This document shows positions 11,481-21,059 of a DNA stretch of 64,000 bases, piece by piece. Both the position numbers and the translations under genes were made by a program. This DNA is from Litoditis marina (lineage: Eukaryota > Nematoda > Chromadorea > Rhabditida > Rhabditidae). The stretch is from positions 6,353,982-6,417,981 of the forward strand of contig OZ038436.1 of the NCBI GenBank assembly GCA_964036275.1, read 5' to 3'. The stretch's first letter is position 1. Every line of letters begins with the position of its first letter. Below the pieces are notes generated by a model. It made no database searches. It was given only the letters and a program-made list of their open reading frames with translations, and was not told the origin of the DNA.

Positions 11481-12845
11481 GACAGAATTCCGTGAGGGAG
11501 GAGGGACGAGGGACGAATTACGGCGGAACTTTTCAACAACGACACGAAACCATAACTCAGGCGAAAATAATCCGATTTGGCTGAAATTTTCACACAATGT
11601 TCAATTCGTGATTCTCTAACGTTCTCTCTTTTTAGTTTTCAAAAAAAGAATATGTTTGAAGATTTTTGTTAATTAAAAGGAAAAAACGAGTCCGCAATGG
11701 CCAAACCAAAGACAACTCACGCAGAGCGCTTCGCGCTCCGCGCGATTGGCAATTATTGTGCTGATACAGCGAACGAAAATTAGTTCCGAACAGTTATGCA
11801 CTTGGAAATGTAATAGGGAACATTATAGTAGTTATAATTCAATGTTCATTCACAAAAAACCAAGGGGCAAAGTAGAAAGATCTGACTTGGTTTCTGGGTT
11901 GAGTTATTTTCGAGAATCTAAAATTCGGACGAGATTAAATAAGAACCCATAAGAAAAACAGATATAAAGAGTACATGAATTATTTCCCGAATTACGAGTA
12001 AATATAGAAACTCGACAGATTAGTTTTGGTGTAGATTTCCGGCCAACCAGTTACTCATATTTCTGCACTCGATCGATTAATTCCGTTGTAAATGAAGAGC
12101 AATTAAAAAAAAATTATGGTAAAGAAAACCTGATACTTTGAGCCTCACCATAATAATTAGTAATCAAATGAAAGTTGTGTAGACAGTGGAAGTATAGTTT
12201 CTTTCTTTCATCTCTTATCTTCTCTTTTTCGAAAGAATTGAATTGAATTGCTTTTTGAGTGAAACCAATTCCTAAGAATTGAATTGAATTGAATTGGTTT
12301 GGTTAAGAGAAAAGAGATTTGTGAGAAAAAGTTAAGAGATTTGTGAAATAATTTCTGAGTTCACGTTTTTCTACAACTTCAATGCCGGCTGTTCTATGGC
12401 GCCCGAAAGAATAATCGAGTGATTTATTTGAAGGAAAATAATAAGTGAAGTTGTTTATATTTTAATAAGTTCATCGAGCAGATATTGACATGACAAGTTT
12501 GTCAGACCTAACTGATTAACTGACCCTGATTAATGACTATTTTGGTGTAATTCATAGAGGGTTGTACCATCATCAGTTAGCATCAGTTTTCAGTAGCACC
12601 TCTCACTGAGCACATAACTTTCTAATATGAGCACAATGTTTTTATCGTACGTCCCGTTCCGTTGATTTCAGGTTTTGTAGTCTGTTTCGTAACGTTTTAT
12701 ATTTTGCACTGAGATTTTCAGAAAACAAATATAAGTTTGACTCTTACTAGAAAATATTTGAGGTGTACTTCAGCACAATAATTCAAGTATTGTCTAGTAC
12801 GCAGCCTCTCATTCCTGTTTTTCAGTACTTTTGATCTACCTTCAG

Positions 12846-13308
12846 AACAGAGAGCCTGGCATGACGGCAGAGAAAACGCAACCGGATGGAAGTAACACTA
12901 AACCCGTCACCTCCAGTCGAGGTATAGTCGTTGCCCTCACCATATCAAAATCATACTGTAGACCTGTTTTCGCGCTGTGTCCAAGATGTAGTAACCTATG
13001 CAACAGCATCTCTTTTTGGAATTTGATGATTCCCAGAAGCTATATCACAGTGTTTTTCAGTACTAAGCTGTACTGCTCTAGAATGTGCTTGACATGTTCA
13101 GAAAAACACGAAAAAGTGAGAACATGCAACGCTTTCTAGTGTTTTTCATGTTGAGAGAAACTCGAACCTTCATGTAGGGCCTACGATTTTTTATTAAGAG
13201 TGTTTGTAATAGTTCTGAGATAACTTTTCAGAGAAGAAGGATAACATTGAACTGAAGAAGGGCAAAGTTGCAAATCTGCTGGATGAAATGGAATTGAAGC
13301 GAACTTGA
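12846..13308 (+). pseudogene. Small nematode gene, exons 2 and 3 only (copy 1)
   Basis: Exon 12846-12921 follows a CTACCTTCAG acceptor and ends G|GTATAG. Exon 13232-13308 follows ACTTTTCAG and ends in TGA. The phase fits across the 310-bp intron. The encoded tail is charged and ends LLDEMELKRT. A sister of the first of these exons lies at 53373-53448, preceded there by a signal-peptide exon (52746-52868) that is missing here. The complete product would therefore be a short secreted or membrane protein. The family is not recognised. It is called a pseudogene because no start exon is visible between 8.3 and 12.8 kb. Confidence 0.6.
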
Positions 13309-13310
13309 AT

Positions 13311-13882
<572 letters not shown>

Positions 13883-13884
<2 letters not shown>

Positions 13885-14430
13885 GAGCACACAGTGCATT
13901 TTGCTTGTACTGAGATAAAAACAACAGCAAACGAAATCACTGTTTGTGACCGATTTGGCCAGTTCAAACAACTATTAAAACTGAATAGAGGAATATATAA
14001 AATGTATATAATATATATCTTTACAGGTAATTGATTGAACTCTCAAAAGAGGCTTCTCTACTGGAAAATCTGGAAATTGTAGAGTGATTTAACTAGTCGA
14101 TTTTTATGTATTTATATGTTCATATTTACTACTGCTTGTATATTTATAAAGAATTAATGTGCACCTTTTGTTATGTTTCTTGTGATAATACTGAATTGCT
14201 ATTTTTATAGATACGACTAATGTAAAATTATCAAAAACTTATATGAATGAAAAACGTTGCTTTTAAGCAGTTTTGTTTGAACATCCCATAGCAATGTGCG
14301 TCGTTGTCGGAAAAATCAGTCAAATGTATCAAACCAGCTATAAGTACCAATGGTGGATCGGAAAATGCTAATGATTTGAGAGGACAAGCCACACTATGTA
14401 ATTAAGAACTTTTTTCCGTGTTTAATCAGC
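13883..14430 (+). pseudogene. Duplicated 3' end of mtm-9 (last exon, flanks and following repeat)
   Basis: The DNA matches 7924-8490. The exon copy is 14027-14087, with the same 61-bp length and the same TTTACAG acceptor as the true last exon at 8072-8132. The second codon CAA is now TAA, an in-frame stop. Its downstream part matches the repeat segment also found at 8345, 36790, 41290 and 41765. No other mtm-9 exon is nearby, so it cannot be functional as an mtm-9 end. Confidence 0.85.
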
Positions 14431-14509
14431 AATCAGTTTGAACCCGTCGTCTCGGTTAAAATTTTGTATAGTATAAAGCTTAGAGATATCAAACTAAAGC
14501 TAACATTTG

Positions 14510-14728
14510 GGGCCAATTCCACAAGGAACCCGGTAATTGGTAACCCTGTCAATTAACCCCAACCGGGTTACCTGGTTAACCTGTTTGTCAACCTATTTGT
14601 AACCCGTTTTTACAATGTCTTTTCGGGGCAATTCGGGGTTACCAAGTGGTTAACAATGGGGTTTACCAGGTAACCCGGTTAATAGTTAACTGCTAGGGTT
14701 AACTATTAACCGGGTTAACCTACCGCAC
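14510..14728. repeat. GGTTAACC-rich element, copy 1
   Basis: A run of AACCCGG/GGTTAACC motifs in both orientations makes an imperfect foldback. It begins near CAATTCCACAAGGAACCCGG and ends near CCGGGTTAACC. A close copy is at 41560-41742 and a weaker one at 44400-44505. It abuts the 5' end of the reverse transcriptase frame. Confidence 0.7.
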
Positions 14729-14737
14729 GACCTTATT

Positions 14738-15595
14738 ATGAAATGTATGTCCGACCTCTTCCAGTTGTGTTTCAAACATACCGGGAAGAGCAACGTATCT
14801 ACCAACGGATTCCGTACTTTCTATACAGATGTCACTTATACTAAAAACTATCGAACTTACAATATTTCGGAACTGCTATATCTTACAGAGTTTATTTTAA
14901 AGAATAACGTCATTAGATTTGGTGATATATTACTCAAACAAAAACATGGAGTCCCACAAGGTGGTAATGCTAGTCCTCTGTTAGCAGATCTTACGTTATC
15001 TATTCTTGAATTTAGGTTTGCTAAAAGGTGTAATATAAGCAAAGAGTTTCATATTTTTCGCTACATGGATGATCTTCTAGTAGTACATAATAAAAACGAC
15101 ATTGAAGTTAATACAATTTTATCAGATGTATATAAGAATCATTTACAGCTGTTGAAAACAAATAATGACGATTTTTCTTGTGATTATCTTGATCTAAACC
15201 TAAAAATCTCTCAAGGAAAGGTAGTCACAAACCTTTATAACAAAACAGATTACTTTAGCTTTGATGTAAAAAGATTCCCTCATTTCGAATCATTTATACC
15301 TGAGAAGATAAAATCCAATATTGTTTATGGAGAAACTTTACGCATAGCACGAAAATGTACAAATGGTGAAGATTTCTGTCATAATATATGCTCTATGGCT
15401 AGCAAACTCATATCAAATCAGTACCCTATACAAAGTATTTCACTCAGCTTCTTTAGATGCCTGCACAGAAATAAATGGATTAATTATAAATACAATCTTG
15501 ACGACTTTGACAGTTATTGTATTAATAATAAAGTACCTATAAACGCCGTAGAACGTCTATTTTCCAAGATTACTGGAATAGTAAATATAAGATAG
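14738..15595 (+). CDS. Reverse transcriptase fragment (YMDD type, 5' truncated)
   Basis: This is a 285-residue frame. Residues about 68-86 hold HGVPQGGNASPLLADLTL (palm region before the catalytic loop). Residues about 107-117 hold FRYMDDLLVV, with the YMDD catalytic pair. The thumb-like tail has the pattern DYLDLNLKISQGKVVTNLYN, FPHFESFIP and GETLRIARKC. This tail pattern is known to me from multicopy, endonuclease-less reverse transcriptases of animals. I cannot place it in a named clade; Penelope-like is the nearest guess. The fingers motifs are missing and the start abuts a GGTTAACC repeat, so the ATG at 14738 may be fortuitous. No integrase, RNase H or GIY-YIG domain follows. The frame is otherwise uninterrupted, which suggests recent activity or selection. 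Confidence 0.85.
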   Translation: MKCMSDLFQLCFKHTGKSNVSTNGFRTFYTDVTYTKNYRTYNISELLYLTEFILKNNVIRFGDILLKQKHGVPQGGNASPLLADLTLSILEFRFAKRCNISKEFHIFRYMDDLLVVHNKNDIEVNTILSDVYKNHLQLLKTNNDDFSCDYLDLNLKISQGKVVTNLYNKTDYFSFDVKRFPHFESFIPEKIKSNIVYGETLRIARKCTNGEDFCHNICSMASKLISNQYPIQSISLSFFRCLHRNKWINYKYNLDDFDSYCINNKVPINAVERLFSKITGIVNIR

Positions 15596-16284
15596 TTATA
15601 CTTTCTCCTTTATATTATATAATTATGAATCGCTTTGCACTTCCCCCTTCAATTTTATTGGCTACGGTAGTCATTTGATATTTTCGGCATCACGAGACAT
15701 TGCACTATAAACAAAAAGCCCGCCAACTCCACATTCTTGATATCATTCAAACCAGGAGTCAGTCATTCTTCCTTCTATTCCCTGTTTATATTCTCTTCTA
15801 GTGGTTTCTTAAAATTAACGATAATTATAACAATCCTTCCTGTCCAATCGGACATATTTGATTTCCTTCCCCTACCTCACTGAGGAGCCTCAGGGGGAAG
15901 GTATCTTGATTTAAAGTGGTTGCGTCTGGGGTAGAGGCGAAACGTACCACTTTCTTCTCTCTCTTATTCCTATTTTTTAGTTTGATTTAGATATGTCGAG
16001 CTTGTTATTTATTTGCTCTTGCCGATAAAACGTAGTGAAGTGAGGTTTTCCCACTCCTACGTGGAACTCGGTTTATCTGCTCCGATAATTTTTCTTTTTT
16101 GAACATCTCTCTTAACTGAACTACTTTTTTCTTTTGAGGCTATGTGCCTCTCGCCCGATGGGCGGTCTACCCTCGACCGATGGTCGGTTTTCGTCCGATG
16201 GACGAAGAAACCCTCTTCTTTTCTTACTCATTTAAACATTCATTAACCCATAACATCACATAACATGTAAAATATAAACTATGC
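15596..16284. promoter_or_regulatory. Intergenic region between the convergent genes, rich in short hairpins
   Basis: It lies between the stops of the + reverse transcriptase and the - five-exon gene, so it should contain both 3' untranslated regions. Palindromes seen are TGTCCAATCGGACA at 15841, CTGAGGAGCCTCAG near 15880-15893, and the three tandem palindromes at 16152-16204. No coding frame is supported. Confidence 0.5.
16152..16204. other. Three tandem 13-bp palindromes with compensating bases
   Basis: CGCCCGATGGGCG (16152-16164), CGACCGATGGTCG (16174-16186) and CGTCCGATGGACG (16192-16204) share a 5-bp stem and GAT loop. Only the third stem pair differs, and always with its partner: C-G, A-T, T-A. 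Each is preceded by T. The pattern is either an RNA stem-loop series or repeated dyad-symmetric protein sites. Confidence 0.85.
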
Positions 16285-17551
16285 TTAAACAGTCTGCTTC
16301 TTCTTCTCAGGTCCTTCTTCATCTTCATCCTCAGATCCAGATGTCACAGTGCCACGCCCACGTTTGAGATAAGGATTCTCGTTCGCTCCAACACCAGAAG
16401 TAGAAGTCTCTCCGCCTTCATTACTACCTCCTTCATCACTCTCTTGTACGGTTGGTGGATTCTGTAAATTATAAATACATTTTATCTATTCATACTAATT
16501 AAACTTACACATCATAAATATAAATACATCTTACTTCTATAGTCTACTATATCCCTGCTATAAATATCATACTTATTCCAACTATAATCCATATTAATTT
16601 TTATCATTAACACCTTTCATCCCTATTTCTTCTTTCCCCAATAATCTGTATCATCCCTTATCTCACCTGTTTCTGTCCAAAATATTTCTCGTAGTCCTGG
16701 CCCCACTTAATCTCTCCTCGCTTCAACTTGGACTGAACACTGTTCGTTAACAGCTCGCACACCGGCACACCTTCCCACGAATCGATATTTAGACCAAGTA
16801 GAACGGTCATAAGCGGTGCGTTCATCTCCTGTAATTATCAATTTTAATACCTCAATATAATCGTTAGCACATCACCCTCGCGTCTACTATCATCTATAAT
16901 TATCGTTACCAAACCTTTCTACCAAAATCATCTCGAATACCTCCAATTAAATAGCAATTCTACCTGATGTCCTGCAATCTGAATCTTTCCACGTTTGAAC
17001 CTCACATCCACATTCGGTTTGCCAATCTTCACATATTCCGCCTTGATGGTCTTACGCATCAGCATTCTGGAATATTTCTTATTACCATATTCATTAATTC
17101 CATTATTTCATAATAATAGTGTATATATATACATAATACAATTAATACTAAAATCTCTGACCCCAGATTTTCCGCATCAGCTTGTAGAACCGACTTGTCC
17201 TTGGTCAACCGGATTTCTGTCTGATTTGTCTTGTTGTACTCCCCCAGCTTCTTTCCACCTTCCTGGGTAAAGAACCACCAAAAGGAATACGGGATTTTCG
17301 CCTGTAATACATATAATTATTCCACCCTTTCATTACCAGTCAGAGTCACTCCTTTCTCAATACCTTTACACTTTTGGTTTATAACACAAACCCTTTTTTC
17401 TACTAAACATTCTATATATCTTACTTATATAACATATCTCCAACATTAATTAACCCAAATAATGGCACTAATTATTTACCCTAATGGCAGTGGTTCCCTT
17501 CTTGAGGTCCTTTCCCGCGAAAGTAGGCCACATGATCACCTCAGTGATCAT
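16285..17551 (-). CDS. Five-exon gene of unknown family with acidic C-terminus
   Basis: Minus-strand exons: 17551-17480, 17301-17162, 17066-16964, 16828-16667, 16461-16285 (TAA). All four introns have GT...AG ends (TTACAG or TTCCAG acceptors), and phases join without a break to give 217 residues. The start ATG at 17551 is the first in frame; 17533 is an alternative. Visible features are KIPYSFWWFFTQEGGKKLGE, a lysine-rich middle (FKRGKIQIAG), NIDSWEGVPVCELL, and a tail rich in Gly/Glu/Ser ending SEDEDEEGPEKKKQTV, typical of nuclear or nucleic-acid-associated proteins. I do not recognise the family. It converges on the reverse transcriptase, and the two may belong to one element. The 5' end abuts a palindrome (CATGATCACCTCAGTGATCATG-like) and a repeated AAAACACAGCGAAA segment, so a truncated N-terminus is possible. 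Confidence 0.72.
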
Positions 17552-17754
17552 GTGTTTTCGCTGTGTTTTTCTATTTCGCTGTGTTTTTATTTTGATCCCG
17601 TTGCTCTTCGTTCCAAATTTCGCACACTTCGCTGTTTCATTCAAGTTACTTATACGGAAGAACAGCGTGTGACTTAGTTAATCTGGAAAATAGACCGGTA
17701 ACAAAGGTTAAAAGATAAGAGAGATGACATGGCATAGATAATGTTAAATGTATC

Positions 17755-18250
17755 AGTAAAAAACGGGAAAACCAACCAATATGTGAGTGTTGTTTGGTTT
17801 AACCAGTGCGAGTAGGTATTATCCCTACGAGCTCACATATATGAACAGACACCAGGAGGAAGATAAATTCATGTAACAGATCAAATAAATGACAGAAAGT
17901 AATCTCGAGCCGTTCATCTCGGTCGCATGGGGAGAAGTCCTCTTGGGCTCGAAACCGTAGGCGGCGCCTGTAATATATGATTCACTGAGATGAAATAGAT
18001 TACATGAAGCCTATTGATTAGCGAAAAGATGATGAACAAGACAATACTACAAGTATGAGAAATGTTAGGTCCAACCTAGTGAAGCGTGAATAGATATGCA
18101 TACTGCCAACGGAATGTACTGTGATATGACGTAACTAGTTACGGCACTTGCGTACCTGTATATTCGGAAAAAGTGAATAATACAATCGAAGTGGGACTGT
18201 ATCATAAGTATTCTGCACAAACAGACCATCTATTTCATTATATGAAAAAG
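17755..18250 (+). repeat. Diverged relative of the hairpin-headed element
   Basis: GGGAAAACCAACCAATATGT near 17765 resembles the left hairpin end at 9657. GAAAAAGTGAATAATACAAT near 18167, followed by AAGTATTCTGCACAAACAGA, resembles 9710-9770. The arms are far apart and strongly diverged, so this is a relic. Confidence 0.4.
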
Positions 18251-18504
18251 TCACAGGTTTCCCTGCATTCGAGAAAACAGGTATTCATTTTTTGATTCTG
18301 TCTGCTAACTCTTTATTCTACCTTCTCTGGGTTCTAATAAATTCTTTGAGTTTATAAAGTATATTATATATATATATATATTCATAGGTAGTGGAACAAC
18401 AACAAGAAATGAGATCTGACCGAACAGAAATCTGACTTTCTCTGTAGTTTTGAGAACAGGTTCTCTCCAATATCTTCCCGATGTCCGCAGATGCCTCACC
18501 ATCA

Positions 18505-18650
18505 CAACATCTCACAAACACCAAACAAATTACAAACTTCGATTACCTCTCAACTTTTAAACAAAACACTTAAACTAGGTCTAACACCAAAACATACTAA
18601 TCACAATAAATAAAAGATGATCACAGTTTGTTTTTGTCTTTTTAAACCTT
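18505..18650 (+). repeat. Dispersed repeat B, copy 1
   Basis: CTCACAAACACCAAACAAAT through ACTAGGTCTAACACCAAAAC matches 58970-59110 with few changes. It is noncoding. Confidence 0.75.
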
Positions 18651-18969
18651 GATAAAAAACGAAAGAGAAACGATAAAATCGCTGAAAAACGATGATTGCA
18701 CCAACTATGTGTAGAACCCCGCCAAGTACCTGCAAACATTTACCTCTTCTTTTACTACTTTTATCCGAGAAGAAAAAAAACTACAAATTCCACAAGTTAG
18801 AGTTCACTATCATGCTCAGATAGGCCTCCAATTGGGGTTTTTCCAACTGTTGGAAACTCTTTTAAATGAATGTTCATTGCTGCTACAGCCTACAGCATGT
18901 GGACGAGAAAAACATGAATTTCCCATGGAAAAGTCATCTGACGGTTAATGTGTTCCACTCAGATTTTGG

Positions 18970-19570
18970 CAGAAAGACTTCTGCCAAAGTCTGAGTGGAA
19001 AGAATTACAACTAAAAATTGAATAATGAGCTGGCATACTAAAGTTTGATGCACTACGAGGTGCGCTAAACAGGAATAAAACTAAACACTGAATTACTTGA
19101 ATACAATTGAAAGAAAAAAAACATAATAAAACACAGGAGCAATATCGAACAATAGTCGGAAAATTTAGAATTATAAAAAAAAACGTCTGTTTTTTAAATT
19201 CCACTAACTATACACACAGTTGTGGTGTATGAATCGATGAGTTCAAAAATCAGTTTCTCGCCAATCGAAGGTACATGCTCTGGTGTATATCAGAATATAA
19301 TCGAATCGTGTTGTCATCTTTCTCTGCCACAAAGAACAAAGTTAACAACTACAGTCAGTCCTGAACGAACCCGTACCCTTGCAGACATCGTATCTAGTGA
19401 AGGGAGGGGGCTACGTGTTAGACTAAGATTGAGTTATACCCATTAGATTTGTGTTTCCTAACCTACTTATTGTTTAATATTTGATATTGTTCATGATTTC
19501 CGGTAAACCAGAAAATGTTAAGCGATTGGTTGGGGTCTTGCACTAATATTGTTCGTGTAACCTGGTTTAT
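18970..19570 (+). repeat. Dispersed repeat C, copy 1
   Basis: Shared landmarks GCACTACGAGGTGCGCTAAA, ATACACACAGTTGTGG and ACAACTACAGTCAGTCCTGA also occur at 42399-42930, where the repeat is an insertion inside the duplicated block. No frame is supported. The flanks 18250-18500 and 19570-20030 show nothing recognisable. Confidence 0.75.
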
Positions 19571-20300
19571 TGAGTATTTACTATCTGTGACAGAAACAGA
19601 ATAGTTACATTTGTATGGAAGGGATAAAACGTCCATTTAGTTAGTTGATTCATCTTAGTATTCTCAAACGAAGGATGAAACTAATCAAACTGTGCGGACA
19701 GTGCAGAGCTAACCAGTAAGAATTTGCACCTATGTTTTTATGACGAGGAAGCAACACTTTCCGAAAGCTGCCACTTATCTATAAAGGCAGTGAAACATTA
19801 CAATGCGTTAAATCACCGCAAATTCTGGTTAAACGGAACGTGTACATGATAAAATATGGAGATACAGCCAAGTATTTGTGTAAACTATTTCAGAAAATGA
19901 TGTGTTCCAAAATATATCAACAACTAAGAAAAAGACATAAGAATCACAACATAAAATAAAGAACAAACTCATCAGTTGACTGTAGATCACAATTCACCGT
20001 TCCTCTTCAGTTGCTGTGTTTGTAATTTCATCATATAAGACGGTTCCAACTAAATTTTTTTCAAAATTCAAAGTAATTCACGGAATTCTGTCAATCTGGG
20101 AACGGGAACTTTTTCTTGCGCCTTGCGGTCGAATAGACACAATTTTAGGTTTCTTGTCAACACGATGTTGGCATTTGACAACGAGATTCAGATTCTTTTG
20201 GCAAATGCTAAGTGAACCGAGTTCGCTTGTCACTTGTCACCCAAAGGGATCATCTTTACTATTTGCCATTTGCGCTGATTCATTTTGGCACGTGCCAAAC

Positions 20301-20370
20301 CGTTGAGAGGATTCGAACCCTTGGTCGTCGGGCCAAAAGCAAGCGCACTACCACTACACTAAGGGAGCAC
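20301..20370 (-). tRNA. tRNA-like sequence (degenerate)
   Basis: Reading the minus strand, a D-arm-like TTAGTGTAGTGGTAGTGC and a T-arm-like GGGTTCGAATCC are present, so internal A- and B-box promoter motifs exist. The acceptor ends do not pair and the anticodon arm is poor. It is a tRNA-derived repeat rather than a working gene. Confidence 0.45.
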
Positions 20371-20721
20371 CTGCATTTGAAAAGAATGGACCGCGCTATA
20401 TATAACCCCGTCGGAATTGTTCAGATTAAGGTTGCCACACATGAGTGTATTAAAAAGGATTAGTTTATTAAAAAAAATCAATTTTCATAAATATAAAACG
20501 TGAATTTGAAAGCTGAACACACCAAAAAAACATTTCAGCTAGTTAAAAGCCAGTAGCAACTTTTCGCCCAACATCGCAGGTTTAAGTGTTTACTGTATTC
20601 CCTTTTCCGCTTCTCGTTTTTCCTTTCAAAGACTCGCACCCATAATTCGATAATCTATTCTCATCCCGTCATGAATATGCCCGCCCCGGTGTGCGTACGA
20701 ACTGTTCGCGCTCTAGAATGT

Positions 20722-20792
20722 ATCCCGCTTAGTGTAGTGGTAAGCGTCTCGCTTTTGGTGTGGCGGGGTCAGGTTCGATTCCCGCATGAGGC
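20722..20792 (+). tRNA. tRNA-like sequence (degenerate)
   Basis: CTTAGTGTAGTGGTAAGC and GGTTCGATTCCC give A- and B-box-like motifs. The putative anticodon loop (CTTTTGG) is the same as in the minus-strand partner at 20301-20370, so both derive from one source. Acceptor pairing is lacking. Confidence 0.45.
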
Positions 20793-21059
20793 AAAACCTG
20801 GTTGACACGTGTCAAGAAAGAGGATCGTTCCTCGCAATTGTCAGTGTTGAGCAGTGATAATATCACTTGCCAAGTGAAATTTTGAAAAAATTTAGTTGGA
20901 CCCGTCTTATATATTCTTCCGTTATTTTCAATTTCAGATCAAACTATAACTATGATTTTGTAAAAAGAGATATGCTTTGAAGCAATGTTAGGAATTGCTA
21001 TTTAGCAATCTCCCAACGTTTTAAGAACATTGAGACCACGCGAATCGATTATTCTACAG

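Larger units (their letters stand above)
9649..11749 (+). mobile_element. Hairpin-headed element with GGCGCC tandem array, copy 1
   Basis: This is inserted DNA relative to copy 2, where the empty site reads GTTGATATAGGCAATTATTG near 49556. The left end is a 147-bp-arm hairpin (9650-9797 against 9866-10013) starting AGTAAAAAGTGGGGGAACC. The middle is GGCGCC-rich and includes a 140-bp tandem array. The right end is a GC-rich hairpin, CGCAGAGCGCTTCGCGCTC, followed by CGCGCGAT. No coding frame is recognised. A second copy in the opposite orientation lies at 47127-49402. No clear target duplication is seen. A non-autonomous rolling-circle (Helitron-like) element is possible, but the expected TC...CTRR ends are not evident. 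Confidence 0.8.
8345..13020 (+). repeat. Duplicated block, copy 1 (carries one large insertion)
   Basis: 8345-9648, then 11748-12530, then 12531-13020 are colinear and almost identical with segments between 41765 and 53525. Anchors include AGTTTATGGTGG/AGTTTATAGTGG (8950/43030), AGCACGTTTTG (9363/43443), TTAGCTCATTTAATAGAACA (9488/49405), GTTATGCACTTG (11790/49607) and GAGAGCCTGGCATGACGG (12850/53378). Copy 1 lacks the insertions present in copy 2 at 42343-43008, 43454-47006, 47127-49402 and 50409-53027. It alone carries the 9649-11748 insertion. Confidence 0.88.
20032..20913. mobile_element. Inverted-repeat element carrying two opposed tRNA-like modules
   Basis: Left arm 20032-20069 (CATATAAGACGGTTCCAACT...) is mirrored by right arm 20876-20913 (...AGTTGGACCCGTCTTATATA), 38 bp each, about 880 bp overall. 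Inside lie tRNA-like sequences at 20301-20370 (-) and 20722-20792 (+), pointing outward from the central region. No protein frame is present. It looks like a foldback element built from tRNA-derived SINE-like units. Confidence 0.7.

Noticed and set aside
9649..11749. Calling the hairpin/GGCGCC element a Helitron outright
   Set aside because: Absence of target duplication and the terminal hairpin fit, but TC...CTRR ends and a Rep/helicase gene are not seen.
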